The position numbers and the translations under genes were made by a program. Positions 1 to 8,544 of a stretch of 64,000 bases of DNA are shown here, piece after piece. The notes below the pieces were generated by a model that made no database searches, was not told the DNA's origin, and saw only the letters and a program-made list of their open reading frames with translations. Every line of letters begins with the position of its first letter. The stretch's first letter is position 1. The stretch is from SLFH01 sp050486265 (GTDB lineage Bacteria; Planctomycetota; Phycisphaerae; Phycisphaerales; UBA1924). The stretch is from assembly GCA_050486265.1 (NCBI GenBank), contig JBJHCY010000001.1, positions 372,001 to 436,000 on the forward strand. The letters run 5' to 3'.

Positions 1-499
1 CCACGCTGTGCGGCGTGTTGCCGTCGAAGTACGCGCTGTCGCCACGGTTCAGCGTGTGCGTCTGCTCGCCGTAGTCCAGCCGCACGCGCCCGCGCAGCAC
101 AAACATGAACTCCTCGCCGCCGTGCGCGAGCAACGGGCGATCCTCGGTGGGCGGGATGCGGATCACGAACGGGTCCATGCTGCGCGACAGCCTGCTGTGC
201 GCGAGCGCCTCGTACTCCAGCGTCGACTGTTCCTCGTCGCGCACCACCTTCGTCCGCTCGCCCCTGCGCACCACGACGATCGGAGGTCGCTCGTCGAGAC
301 CTGAAAACAGCTCCGAAAGCGAGACCCCCAGCGCCTGCGCGATCGCCGAGAGCGCCTGCAGCGACGGCGTCACACGGAAGTTCTCGACCTTCGACAGCCA
401 TCCCCGCGTCAGCCCCGCGTGCGCCGCGACCTGTTCGAGCGTCAGGCCGCGATCGGTCCGCAGTTTCTTGAGGCGTAAGGCGAGTTCCACCTGGTTCAT
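1..499 (-). CDS. XRE-family regulator with C-terminal cupin (partial)
   Basis: The frame opens at an ATG at 499 and runs off the left edge, so the C-terminus is missing. Roughly residues 7-62 are an XRE helix-turn-helix (motif VAAHAGLTRGWLSKVE). After a short linker comes a cupin barrel with HGGEEFMFVLRGRV and GDSAYFDGNTPH, the usual small-ligand sensor of this family. Such proteins typically control uptake or degradation of an amino acid, amine or sulfonate; the ligand here cannot be told. The gene is divergent from the methionine operon and shares the intergenic region 500-603 with its promoter, so a regulatory link is possible but not shown. Confidence 0.88.
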   Translation of the reverse strand, partial: MNQVELALRLKKLRTDRGLTLEQVAAHAGLTRGWLSKVENFRVTPSLQALSAIAQALGVSLSELFSGLDERPPIVVVRRGERTKVVRDEEQSTLEYEALAHSRLSRSMDPFVIRIPPTEDRPLLAHGGEEFMFVLRGRVRLDYGEQTHTLNRGDSAYFDGNTPHSV

Positions 500-603
500 C
501 GGGTCGCTCCCGTGCCCGTCCTGTCGGGGTCGGGTCGCCCCGGCCTCATGGGTGCAACTGTACACACCGGCCCGCCCGCCGCGTTCGATCTTCAATCCGC
601 CGC

Positions 604-631
604 TTGACACGGCTTGGCCCCGGGTTACCAT
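604..631 (+). promoter_or_regulatory. Promoter of the methionine operon leader
   Basis: TTGACA at 604-609 and TACCAT at 626-631 are separated by 16 bases, the same spacing as the other good promoters in the window. A start site about 7 bases after the -10 box falls at 638-639, directly on the GTG of the leader peptide, which would make the transcript leaderless. Inferred from sequence only. Confidence 0.6.
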
Positions 632-638
632 GCCCGCT

Positions 639-740
639 GTGAAGAACCGCCTCGCCAACACCTTCCGCCCCATGTGCAGCATGCGAATGCCATGCCCGGG
701 CGGTCGGTGCGGGTGCAGCGTTTCGGTTCTTTGCCGCTGA
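639..740 (+). CDS. Met/Cys-rich leader peptide of the methionine operon
   Basis: A 33-residue frame starts at GTG 639 (or, three codons longer, ATG 630) and ends at TGA 738-740. Its second half is packed with sulfur amino acids: MCSMRMPCPGGRCGC, then SVSVLCR, giving three internal Met and five Cys. It precedes a rho-independent terminator-like hairpin and an operon for methionine synthesis, the arrangement expected of a transcription-attenuation leader in which the ribosome stalls when Met- or Cys-tRNA is short. The GTG is preferred because the best promoter would start the mRNA there. It was not compared with any known leader family; the role is inference. Confidence 0.6.
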   Translation: MKNRLANTFRPMCSMRMPCPGGRCGCSVSVLCR

Positions 741-805
741 CGCGACCCTGAATCAGGTCCATACCTGAGCACCGCCGTCCGGGAGATGGCGGTGCTTGTC
801 GTTTT
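741..805 (+). terminator. Attenuator with terminator hairpin before the methionine operon
   Basis: A perfect 9-bp stem, AGCACCGCC (768-776) with GGCGGTGCT (788-796), is followed by tgtcgtttt (797-805), as in an intrinsic terminator. Just upstream, TCAGGT (753-758) can pair with CCTGA (747-751) before it or with ACCTGA (763-768) after it, so alternative folds exist between the leader stop codon and the terminator. CAGCG/CGCTG around the end of the leader ORF can also pair. This is what an attenuator needs; which fold prevents termination cannot be decided by eye. Confidence 0.6.
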
Positions 806-933
806 GGCCTCGCCCGCTCGGGCACGGCCGGACCCAACCCGCCGCAACGCAACACCCTGATTCGCATTCGAACCTCACCCGCCACCCCGCGGCCTGCGCG
901 ATCCCTGCGCGCCGCGATCGAAAGCCTTCGTGT

Positions 934-1827
934 ATGTCCCACAACCTCCCGGAACCTCAAACGAAGCGGACCCCGGACGAGACCGTGGTCCTGAAGTTCG
1001 GAAGTTCGGTCCTGCGTTCGCCCGCGGACCTGCCGCGTGCTGTCGCCGAGATCGAACGCCGACGAAACAACGGTCGCACCGGCGTCGTCGCCGTCGTCTC
1101 CGCGTTCAAGGGCAGAACCGACGAACTGCTGAGCGCGGCGGGCGTGCGGTCCCGCTTCGATCCCGGCGGACCGGCGCTCGCCTCGCTGCTCGGTGTCGGC
1201 GAGGTCGAAGCCTCCGCGCTGTTGGCGCTTGAACTCGATCGCGCGGGCGTCTCGGCCGAACTGCTGCCGCCCGAGCGTGTCGGCGTGATCGCGGGTGCAT
1301 CCTGCATCGAGGGCGAGCCCGTCCAGACCGATCCGCGCTGGGTGCTCAGCGCGCTCGGGCGGGTCGGTGTCGCTGTTGTGCCCGGCTTTGTCGCCAGAAC
1401 CCGCGACGGGAGGCCGGCGCTGCTCGGGCGCGGCGGGTCGGACCTGACGGCGGTCTGCCTCGCCGCCGCGATCGGCGCCCAATGTGTGCTGATCAAAGAC
1501 ACCGGCGCCGTGCACGAGTGGGACCCGGCCGAGGGCGGGCCGGCGCCGAAGCGGTTCGCCACCCTCACATTCGAAGACGCGTTGGCGCTGGGCGACCGCG
1601 TCATCCAGCCCCGCGCGATCCGCTGGGCCCAACGCCTCGGGCGATCGTTCACCGTCGCCGGGCTCGGCGCAGACGCCGGCACACGCATCGGCGCTGCAAC
1701 CACCACAACGAAAGTCGAGAGAGAGACAAACCGGCCGCGAGCGTTCGCGGCCTTCACCGACGGGCCCGGCGGTCAACGCCGCGCCCCACACCAAACGGGC
1801 CAAGCCCGATCGGAGCACGCATCATGA
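934..1827 (+). CDS. Aspartokinase-like amino acid kinase without ACT domain
   Basis: A 297-residue amino acid kinase. The N-terminus VVLKFGSSVL corresponds to the KFGGTSV phosphate loop of aspartokinase, and GRGGSDLTAVCLAAAIGA with KDTGAVHEWDPA matches the aspartate and nucleotide site. Aspartokinase makes aspartyl phosphate, the first step toward methionine, threonine and lysine. The protein ends after the kinase domain with a low-complexity tail, so the ACT domains that give feedback control are absent. ATG 934 is used because the frame upstream is not family-like. It overlaps metY by 4 bases (ATGA), which supports a methionine-dedicated role. A different amino acid kinase activity cannot be excluded. 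Confidence 0.8.
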   Translation: MSHNLPEPQTKRTPDETVVLKFGSSVLRSPADLPRAVAEIERRRNNGRTGVVAVVSAFKGRTDELLSAAGVRSRFDPGGPALASLLGVGEVEASALLALELDRAGVSAELLPPERVGVIAGASCIEGEPVQTDPRWVLSALGRVGVAVVPGFVARTRDGRPALLGRGGSDLTAVCLAAAIGAQCVLIKDTGAVHEWDPAEGGPAPKRFATLTFEDALALGDRVIQPRAIRWAQRLGRSFTVAGLGADAGTRIGAATTTTKVERETNRPRAFAAFTDGPGGQRRAPHQTGQARSEHAS

Positions 1828-3149
1828 CCACGACACTGCAAGACAACGCCTCGGCGGCGACCCCGTCCTTCGGCACCCTCTCCGTGCACGCCGGGCAGGA
1901 GCCCGACCCGACCACGGGCTCGCGGGCCGTCCCGATCTACGCGACATCGAGCTATGTCTTCAAAGACACCGACCACGCCGCGGACCTCTTCGCTCTCAAG
2001 ACCTTCGGCAACATCTACAGCCGCCTCATGAACCCGACGACCGATGTGCTCGAAAAGCGTCTGACGGCGCTGGAAGGGGGTGTCGGCGCGCTCGCCGTCT
2101 CCAGCGGCCAGCAGGCCATTCTCTACTCCATCCTCAACATCGCCAAGGCCGGCGACAACATCATCAGCGGCACCAGCCTCTACGGCGGCACATGGACCCT
2201 CTTCACCCAGACCCTCAAGCGTTTCGGCATCGAGGCCCGCTTCTTCGACCCCGACCAGCCGGAGGACATCGCCAAGCTCGCCGACGAACGCACCCGGGCC
2301 GTCTACATCGAGGCGATCGGCAACCCGCGCAACGATGTGCCCGACTATCGCGCCCTCAGCGACGCGGCGCACGCGATCGGTGTCCCGCTTATCGCAGACA
2401 ACACCGCGCTGACCCCCGTCCTCTTCCGCCCGTTCGACCACGGCGTCGACATCAGCGTATACAGCCTTACCAAGTTCCTCGGCGGGCACGGCACACACAT
2501 CGGCGGCGCGATCGTCGACTCCGGCCGCTTCGACTGGACCGCCGAGCCAAAACGCTGGCCCGAGTTCAACGCCCCCGATCCGTCGTACCACGGCGTCGTT
2601 TTCGCCGAGGCCCTGCGACCGCTCGGCAACATCGCCTACATCATCCGCTCGCGGACGCATCTGCTGCGTGATCTCGGCGGCACGCTCAGCCCGTTCGCCT
2701 CGTTCCTGTTCCTCCAGGGCATCGAGACGCTGCACCTGCGCGTGCCGCGACACGCCGAGAACGCGCTGGCCGTCGCCGAGCACCTCGAACGCCACCCGCT
2801 CGTCGAATGGGTCAACTACACCGGCCTGCCATCGCACCCAACCCACGAACGCGCAAGCCGCTACCTCAGCGGCGGCTACGGCGCGATCGTCGGCTTCGGC
2901 ATCGCCGGAGGAGCCGAAGCAGGACGACGCTTCATCGAGAGCGCCAAGCTCTTCAGCCACCTCGCCAACATCGGCGACGCCAAAAGCCTCGCCATCCACC
3001 CCGCGACAACCACGCACTCGCAGCTCACGCCCGAAGAGCAGGCCAGAACCGGCGTCACACCCGAGTACATCCGCCTGTCGGTCGGGCTTGAAGACATCAG
3101 CGACATCATCGCCGACATCGACCAGGCGTTGGAGGCGTCCCAGCAATGA
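1824..3149 (+). CDS. metY: O-acetylhomoserine aminocarboxypropyltransferase (sulfhydrylase)
   Basis: A 441-residue PLP enzyme of the Cys/Met metabolism family, full length for MetY. It makes homocysteine from O-acetylhomoserine and sulfide. The opening FGTLSVHAGQEPDPTTGSRA is characteristic, and the PLP lysine lies in SVYSLTKFLGGHGTHIGG. The long C-terminal part (SHLANIGDAKSLAIHPATTT) and the ending VGLEDISDIIADIDQAL are typical. The ATG at 1824 overlaps the preceding stop and the stop overlaps metX, so the genes are translationally coupled. Together with metX it gives direct sulfhydrylation rather than the cystathionine route. Confidence 0.95.
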   Translation: MTTTLQDNASAATPSFGTLSVHAGQEPDPTTGSRAVPIYATSSYVFKDTDHAADLFALKTFGNIYSRLMNPTTDVLEKRLTALEGGVGALAVSSGQQAILYSILNIAKAGDNIISGTSLYGGTWTLFTQTLKRFGIEARFFDPDQPEDIAKLADERTRAVYIEAIGNPRNDVPDYRALSDAAHAIGVPLIADNTALTPVLFRPFDHGVDISVYSLTKFLGGHGTHIGGAIVDSGRFDWTAEPKRWPEFNAPDPSYHGVVFAEALRPLGNIAYIIRSRTHLLRDLGGTLSPFASFLFLQGIETLHLRVPRHAENALAVAEHLERHPLVEWVNYTGLPSHPTHERASRYLSGGYGAIVGFGIAGGAEAGRRFIESAKLFSHLANIGDAKSLAIHPATTTHSQLTPEEQARTGVTPEYIRLSVGLEDISDIIADIDQALEASQQ

Positions 3150-4303
3150 GCACCACACTGCAAACAGAGTCCGCCCTGCTGCCCGGTTGGTCGTCCGCGA
3201 CGCAGCGCATCGCCTCGCCGGAGAGCCCGCTGCATCTGGAGCACGGCGGCGTGCTGCAAGACGCCTCGCTGCTCTACGAGGTCTTCGGGCCCAAGCCACC
3301 CAGCGAGGCCGAGTCGGTCGTCCTCGTCTGCCACGCCCTCACCGGCGACAGCCATGTCGCGCGGGCCGAGCACGCCGGACAGGCCGCGGCCGATCCGATC
3401 GGCCGAGACCCCGCGCGTCGGGGGTGGTGGGAGACCATCGTCGGCCCCGGTCGCGCCATCGACACACGCAAGCACACCGTCGTCTGCGCCAATGTGCTCG
3501 GAGGCTGCGCCGGCTCGACCGGGCCCGCGAGCATCGACCCCGCAACAGGCGAACGCTACGGCCCGCGATTCCCAGAGGTCACCATCGGCGACATCGTCGA
3601 GGCACAGGCCCGGCTTCTCGACACGATCGGCGTCGACCGGCCGATCACGGTCCTCGGCGGCTCGATCGGCGGGTACCAGGCCCTCGAATGGGCGCTGCGA
3701 TTCCCCGAGCGTGTGCGAGCCGCCGCAGTCATCGCCGCGGGAACACGACTCGACGCGCAGGGCGTCGCCTTCAACAGCGTCGGGCGGGCGGCGATCCTCG
3801 CAGACCCGAAGTTCAAGGGCGGCGAGTATCCCGAGGACGACCCGCCGTCGGACGGCCTCGGCGTCGCCCGGCGCCTCGCCCACCTGACCTACCGCAGCCC
3901 CGGCTCCCTCGACCGGCGCTTCGGGCGCGACCGATCGGCGAACGGCGGCAAGCCGCTCGTCGAGCAATACCTCGACGAACGCGCCGACCGCTTCGTTAAA
4001 CGGTTCGACGCCAACACCTACCTCCTCCTCACCCGCGCCATGGACGCGTACGACGCGGGCGAGGGTCGATCGCTCTGCGAGGCGTTGCGGCAATTCCGAG
4101 GTGATCTGCTCACCGTCGGGTTCAGCTCCGACTGGCTCTTCCCGCCGCACCTGTCTCTGGAGCTCTCGCACATCGCCAAAGCCGCGGGCGTGCTGAGCAG
4201 AGCGGAGCTCGTCCACGCGGGCGACGGCCACGACGCGTTCCTGCTGCCGAGCGACCATTTCTCGAGGATTGTCGGCGACTTCGTCAAAGGCTGGACACGA
4301 TGA
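3146..4303 (+). CDS. metX: Homoserine O-acetyltransferase
   Basis: A 385-residue alpha/beta-hydrolase-fold acyltransferase that acetylates homoserine with acetyl-CoA, giving the MetY substrate. Family landmarks are VCHALTGDSHVA, GWWETIVGPG, the stretch VCANVLGGCAGSTGPASI, the nucleophile elbow GGSIGGYQALEW, the late aspartate region SDWLFPP and the catalytic histidine in GDGHDAFLLP. It overlaps metY by 4 bases and asd by 4 bases. Whether it uses acetyl- or succinyl-CoA is not certain from sequence alone, but the adjacent MetY favours acetyl. Confidence 0.94.
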   Translation: MSTTLQTESALLPGWSSATQRIASPESPLHLEHGGVLQDASLLYEVFGPKPPSEAESVVLVCHALTGDSHVARAEHAGQAAADPIGRDPARRGWWETIVGPGRAIDTRKHTVVCANVLGGCAGSTGPASIDPATGERYGPRFPEVTIGDIVEAQARLLDTIGVDRPITVLGGSIGGYQALEWALRFPERVRAAAVIAAGTRLDAQGVAFNSVGRAAILADPKFKGGEYPEDDPPSDGLGVARRLAHLTYRSPGSLDRRFGRDRSANGGKPLVEQYLDERADRFVKRFDANTYLLLTRAMDAYDAGEGRSLCEALRQFRGDLLTVGFSSDWLFPPHLSLELSHIAKAAGVLSRAELVHAGDGHDAFLLPSDHFSRIVGDFVKGWTR

Positions 4304-5427
4304 GCGGAGCCGTCAAGACACAAGGCGGCAACGCCGCGGGCCGATGCACGGGTGTCGACACGCTCATGCCGGGCTCTCCCGGCGAAAGGCTCGGCGAGGC
4401 CAGGGCGGCGGAGATCCGCGAGCGCCTCAAGCGCGGCGCCATCGCGGTGGTGGGGGCCTCCGGCGCCGTCGGGCTCGAAGCGCTCGCGCTCCTCGCCGAG
4501 GCCGGCGTCGACCCGGACCGCATCATCGCGGCCGGGTCGGCCCGTTCGGCGGGGCGGGTCGTCGATGCCGGCGGTCGGCGTCATGTCGTGCGGGAAACAT
4601 CCGACTCGCTCAAGGTCGACGCGGCGATCCTCGCGACACCCGCGCCAATCTCGCAGCGCCTCGCCCCGGCCCTCGCCGCCAAGGGTGTGCTCGTCAGCGA
4701 CAACTCATCGGCGCTTCGCCACAGCGTGCCGCTGGTGATACCGGAGGTGAACGCCGAAGCTGCCGGCCACAAAGACTGCGTCATCGCCTCGCCAAACTGC
4801 ACGACCACGATCGCCCTGACCGCATGCGAAGGGCTGCGCCGATCGTTCGGCGTACGCTCGATCGAGATCACCTCGCAGCAGGCGATCTCCGGCGCCGGGC
4901 TCGAAGCGATGCAGGAACTCCTCCGCCAGACCCAAGCCGCGTGCAGCACCGATCGCGAAGCAACAGCCGCCTCAGACTTGTCCGGCAGCCCCCTCGCCTT
5001 CAACGCCTACCCGCACGAGTCCGAACTCAACGATTCCGGCCTCTGCGCCGAGGAACTCAAGTTTCAGCGTGAAACCGCCCGCATCTGGAACGATTCGTGC
5101 GTATCGACCGGCGCATGCTGCCTGCGCGTCCCCACACTCCGATCCCACCTCGTCGTGGTCCGCATCCGCACGCAGCGCCCGTGCACAAAGCAAGAGGCAG
5201 AAAGCGCAATCGCCGCCTCGCCCGGCGTCCTGCTGACCGACGCAGGCCCGGACGCAAGAAGCGCGACCAAGCGATGCGATGTGCTCGCGGGACGCGTCGT
5301 GGTGCACGGATCATCGGACGCAGGCGGCTCTGAAGTCCGGCTCATCGCCGCGGGAGACCAACTGCTCAAGGGCGCCGCGTGGAACGCGCTGCAGAACCTC
5401 TGCCTGCTCTTCGAGCGTCACGCGTAA
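4300..5427 (+). CDS. asd: Aspartate-semialdehyde dehydrogenase
   Basis: A 375-residue NADP-dependent dehydrogenase that reduces aspartyl phosphate to the semialdehyde. The Rossmann start is AIAVVGASGAVGLEALALL, and the catalytic cysteine lies in SPNCTTTIAL followed by QQAISGAGLEAMQEL. There is an N-terminal extension of about 45 residues before the nucleotide-binding fold; an in-frame ATG at 4366 (MPGSPGERLG) is an alternative start. The chosen ATG 4300 overlaps the metX stop. With the upstream kinase and metX/metY it completes the aspartate-to-homocysteine route except for homoserine dehydrogenase, which is not in the window. The 3' end converges on sufT with 11 bases between stops. Confidence 0.9.
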   Translation: MSGAVKTQGGNAAGRCTGVDTLMPGSPGERLGEARAAEIRERLKRGAIAVVGASGAVGLEALALLAEAGVDPDRIIAAGSARSAGRVVDAGGRRHVVRETSDSLKVDAAILATPAPISQRLAPALAAKGVLVSDNSSALRHSVPLVIPEVNAEAAGHKDCVIASPNCTTTIALTACEGLRRSFGVRSIEITSQQAISGAGLEAMQELLRQTQAACSTDREATAASDLSGSPLAFNAYPHESELNDSGLCAEELKFQRETARIWNDSCVSTGACCLRVPTLRSHLVVVRIRTQRPCTKQEAESAIAASPGVLLTDAGPDARSATKRCDVLAGRVVVHGSSDAGGSEVRLIAAGDQLLKGAAWNALQNLCLLFERHA

Positions 5428-5438
5428 CCGAGCCTCGC

Positions 5439-5837
5439 TCAGTGCGGTCCGGGCCTGCGCCGCCCGACCGTCAGCCCCGTCGGACGCGAGGCGAGCGATT
5501 CCTTCGCACGGTCGGGGTCGACACCCATCGCAAGGAGCTCCAGCCGACCGACATCGGTCATCTTCGCCGTCGACCACGGCGGATCGAACACAAGATCGAC
5601 CTCCGCCTCGCCCACGCCCTCTGCGCCCCGCACCGCCTTGGCGACATCGGCGACAATCTGGTCGGCGACGGGGCAGTTCGGGGCCGTCAGCGTCATCTTC
5701 ACGCGGACCTTGTCCCCCTCGATCGCCAGCTCGTAGATCAGCCCGAGGTCGTAGATGTTCACCGGGATCTCCGGGTCGTGCACCTTGCGGATCGCCGCGA
5801 TCACACGGTCCTGAATTTCGTTTGTGCTCTCGCTCAT
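5439..5837 (-). CDS. sufT: SufT, MIP18/DUF59-type Fe-S maturation protein
   Basis: A 132-residue DUF59 protein. DPEIPVNIYDLGLIYEL, the conserved cysteine in LTAPNCPVADQI and the C-terminal FDPPWSTAKMTDVGRLELLAMG place it in the SufT group, an accessory factor for maturing Fe-S proteins. It is the last gene of the suf operon and overlaps sufE by 4 bases. The C-terminus carries about 25 extra residues ending in a basic stretch, of unknown meaning. Confidence 0.9.
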   Translation of the reverse strand: MSESTNEIQDRVIAAIRKVHDPEIPVNIYDLGLIYELAIEGDKVRVKMTLTAPNCPVADQIVADVAKAVRGAEGVGEAEVDLVFDPPWSTAKMTDVGRLELLAMGVDPDRAKESLASRPTGLTVGRRRPGPH

Positions 5838-6289
5838 CGCCCGGCCTCCGGTTGATTCGACGCGTTCGCTGCGTGCGCCGCCGTCTCTCGCTTGATCCTT
5901 TTGATCATCGCGTGCAGCCCGACCACGCGGTTCATCCGCAGCACCGGGCCGAGGCCCAGGCGTTCGACGAGGTCATCCGGCATCGACGCGATCTCATCGG
6001 GCGTCGCCCCCTCGTAGGCGTGCACGATCACCGACAACACACCCCGCACCGTCGGCGCTTCCTCACCGACATGCACATGCAGCCGCACCGAGCCGCCCTC
6101 GCCGGGCACGACCCAGAGCCAGACAGGCGTCATGCACTCGTGCACGCGGGCCGTGTCGTCCTTGCCGATCTGCGACGCGAGCTCCGGCGGGGGGTTGGGC
6201 AGCCGGTTGGCGTAGTCGAGCAGCACCTGAAGGCGCATCTCGCCCTCAAACGCGCGGAAGGTCGAGATGATCTCTTCGAGCTTGCTCAC
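5834..6289 (-). CDS. sufE: SufE-family sulfur acceptor
   Basis: A 151-residue SufE-like protein. The conserved cysteine that takes persulfide sulfur from a cysteine desulfurase lies in VHECMTPVWLWV, in the position of Cys51 of E. coli SufE. The chosen start is GTG 6289 (VSKLEEIISTF); the open frame continues upstream without family resemblance into the sulfurtransferase gene. It follows the sulfurtransferase by 16 bases. No SufS is in this operon, so its sulfur donor must be encoded elsewhere or be the neighbouring sulfurtransferase. Confidence 0.88.
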   Translation of the reverse strand: MSKLEEIISTFRAFEGEMRLQVLLDYANRLPNPPPELASQIGKDDTARVHECMTPVWLWVVPGEGGSVRLHVHVGEEAPTVRGVLSVIVHAYEGATPDEIASMPDDLVERLGLGPVLRMNRVVGLHAMIKRIKRETAAHAANASNQPEAGR

Positions 6290-6305
6290 TGGCGGAATCG
6301 TAGCT

Positions 6306-7169
6306 TCAGCCCTTCTTGCCCGGCCCCGTCTCGATGGGCATCCCCACGAGATTGCCCCACTCCGTCCACGAGCCGTCGTAGTTCCGCACACGCGGAAACC
6401 CCAGCAGGTGCTTGAGCACAAACCAGGTGTGGCTCGAGCGTTCCCCGATGCGGCAGTACGCGATCACATCGTCGCCCGGCCTCAGCCCCGCCTCGCCAAT
6501 GTAGATCTTCTCGAGCTCCTCGCGGCTCTTGAAGGTCCCGTCCTCGTTGGCGGCACGCGCCCAAGGCACATTGTCGGCCCCCGGCACATGCCCGCCCCGC
6601 TGCGCGCCCTCCTGCGGGTAGTCCGGCATATGCGTCAGCTCGCCCGTAAACTCGCCGGGCGAACGCACATCGATCAGCGGACCGCGCTCGCGGCTGTACC
6701 GCAGCACATCGTCTCTGAACGCCCGGTTCGAGAAGTCGACCGCCGGCGTGGGGTAGTTTCTGGCGGGCAGGCCGGGCTTGTCGGTCGTCATCGGCCGGCC
6801 CTCTTCCTGCCACTTCTTTCGCCCGCCGTTCATCAGCACACACTTCTCGTGCCCGAACATCGTGAAGACCCAGAGGGCGTAGGCGGCCCACCAGTTGCTC
6901 TTGTCGCCGTAGAAGACGACGGTGGTGTCGGGGCCGACGCCCAGGCGCGAGCAGAGATCGGCGAACATCTCGGGCGTGATGTAGTCGCGCAGCACCGGGT
7001 GCTGCAGATCGTTGTGCCAGTCGACCTTCACGGCCCCCGGGATGTGCCCGGTGTCGTACAGCAGCACATCCTCGTTGGACTCGACGATGCGGATGCTGTC
7101 GGTGTCGTTCCGGTGCTCTTCGACCCACTCGGTCGAGACCAGCTTTTCCGGGTTGGCGTAGTCGCTCAT
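6306..7169 (-). CDS. Thiosulfate sulfurtransferase (tandem rhodanese)
   Basis: A 287-residue two-domain rhodanese. The N-terminal inactive domain includes GHIPGAVKVDWHNDLQ; the C-terminal catalytic domain includes LIDVRSPGEFTGEL, a second GGHVPGADNVPWA and the loop CRIGERSSHTWFVL, whose cysteine carries the persulfide. The CRxGERSSHT type is found in thiosulfate sulfurtransferases. ATG 7169 has a good AGGAAGG site in front. Its position between sufD and sufE, where a cysteine desulfurase often sits, suggests it feeds or tunes sulfur for cluster assembly. Confidence 0.9.
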   Translation of the reverse strand: MSDYANPEKLVSTEWVEEHRNDTDSIRIVESNEDVLLYDTGHIPGAVKVDWHNDLQHPVLRDYITPEMFADLCSRLGVGPDTTVVFYGDKSNWWAAYALWVFTMFGHEKCVLMNGGRKKWQEEGRPMTTDKPGLPARNYPTPAVDFSNRAFRDDVLRYSRERGPLIDVRSPGEFTGELTHMPDYPQEGAQRGGHVPGADNVPWARAANEDGTFKSREELEKIYIGEAGLRPGDDVIAYCRIGERSSHTWFVLKHLLGFPRVRNYDGSWTEWGNLVGMPIETGPGKKG

Positions 7170-7203
7170 CGCGGGCCTTCCTTTCCGTCCGGTCCGCCGG
7201 GGT

Positions 7204-8544
7204 TCAGGCGTTGCGCTCAAGGGCGGCGCCGAGGCGGTCGTCCGTCAGCGCGTGCACCGCGGCGCGGAGCCCCTCGTCGGCGACGCGGTCGATATTCTCA
7301 CCCGCGAACGCGTGCAGCAGCAGGAGCTTGGCGACCCGCTCGGGCACGCCCCGGGCGCGCAGGTAGAACTCCGCGTCCGCGTCGAGCTGCCCGCTCGTCG
7401 CGCCGTGCGTGCAGCGGACATCGTCGGCGTAGATCTCAAGCTGCGGCTTGGCGACCGCCTGCGCCGTCCTCGAAAGCAGCAGGTTCGAGTTGCTCTGGAT
7501 CGCGTCGGTCTGCTGCGCAACATCCTTGACATAGATCCGGCCGGTAAACACCGCCCTCGACCGGTCGGCGAGAATGCCCCGGTAGTACTGGCGGCTGTTG
7601 CACCCCTGCGCCATGTGTTCGACGCGGATGTGGCTGTCGTGGTGCTGGCGCTCCTCTGGCGTGTACAGCCCGTTGAAGACCGCCTCGCACGACTCGCCCC
7701 GCAGCGTCGCGTGGATGTTGTTCCGCGTCACGGCCCCGCCCAGCAGGATCCGGTCGCTGTGGAAATAGCTCTCGGCGTCCTGGATCAGGCGGAGGGTCGA
7801 AACATGGTGACGCCCCGGCGCCTCGCGCTGCAGCATCGCGTGCTCCGCGTGCGCGCCCTTGGCGACGCGGATCTCGCTTCGCCCGAGCGTCAGCCCGGTC
7901 GCACCCAGAGCGCCCTGGTGGTCCTCGATCACCGACGCCCGCGCCCCCTCGCCGACAACGAGCGTCACATGCGGCGCGCTCAGCACCGGCGAGGCGCCCT
8001 CGGCCCTGAACACGACGACGATCGGCTTCCCGAGCGTCACGCCCGCGTCAACGCGGACGAGCACGCCCCCGGTGAACAGCCCCGCGCCGAGCGCTTCGAG
8101 CCCGTCGCGCGCCCCGCCGATCCCCTGCGCCACGATCGGCGCGAGCCGCTCCTCGACATCCGCTTCCTCGCCGGTCCCGACAAGCGAGACCTCGACGCCC
8201 GAGGGCAGCCCGCTCAGGCGGCAGTGCTCGGGCGCCAGCCGTCCGTCAACAAACACGATCCGCGCCGAAGCCTCGATCTCCATGTGCTCGCAAGGATCAG
8301 CGCCCTCGTACGCGCCGGGCCGCGGCAGCGAGAACTGTCCCTCCAGCAGCGGCTTGGGATCGGTGTACCGCCATTCCTCGTCGGTCTTGGCGGGCAGGCC
8401 GATGGCGGCCGCCCGCTCGATCGCCATCGACCGCGCGTCGCGCAGCCACGATGGGGCGTCGCCCTCGATCGCGGCCCCGCCACGCTCGACGAGTTCGACC
8501 AGGGTCGAGGCGGTGTGCTCGGGGGTCTCGGTGGCGCCCTTCAT
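7204..8544 (-). CDS. sufD: Fe-S cluster scaffold subunit SufD
   Basis: A 446-residue SufB/SufD-family protein, subunit of the SufBC2D scaffold. Evidence: the C-terminal beta-helix region with SNSNLLLSRTAQAVAKPQLE, IYADDVRCTHGATSGQLDA (the DVxCxHG motif) and YLRARGVPERVAKLLLLHAF. The N-terminal region is variable, as in other SufD proteins. It overlaps sufC by 4 bases, consistent with stoichiometric expression of the complex. Confidence 0.94.
   Translation of the reverse strand: MKGATETPEHTASTLVELVERGGAAIEGDAPSWLRDARSMAIERAAAIGLPAKTDEEWRYTDPKPLLEGQFSLPRPGAYEGADPCEHMEIEASARIVFVDGRLAPEHCRLSGLPSGVEVSLVGTGEEADVEERLAPIVAQGIGGARDGLEALGAGLFTGGVLVRVDAGVTLGKPIVVVFRAEGASPVLSAPHVTLVVGEGARASVIEDHQGALGATGLTLGRSEIRVAKGAHAEHAMLQREAPGRHHVSTLRLIQDAESYFHSDRILLGGAVTRNNIHATLRGESCEAVFNGLYTPEERQHHDSHIRVEHMAQGCNSRQYYRGILADRSRAVFTGRIYVKDVAQQTDAIQSNSNLLLSRTAQAVAKPQLEIYADDVRCTHGATSGQLDADAEFYLRARGVPERVAKLLLLHAFAGENIDRVADEGLRAAVHALTDDRLGAALERNA

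Noticed and set aside
630..933. SAM riboswitch upstream of the methionine operon
   Set aside because: The conserved core of SAM-I or the SAH motif was looked for and not found; a leader peptide with terminator explains the region better.
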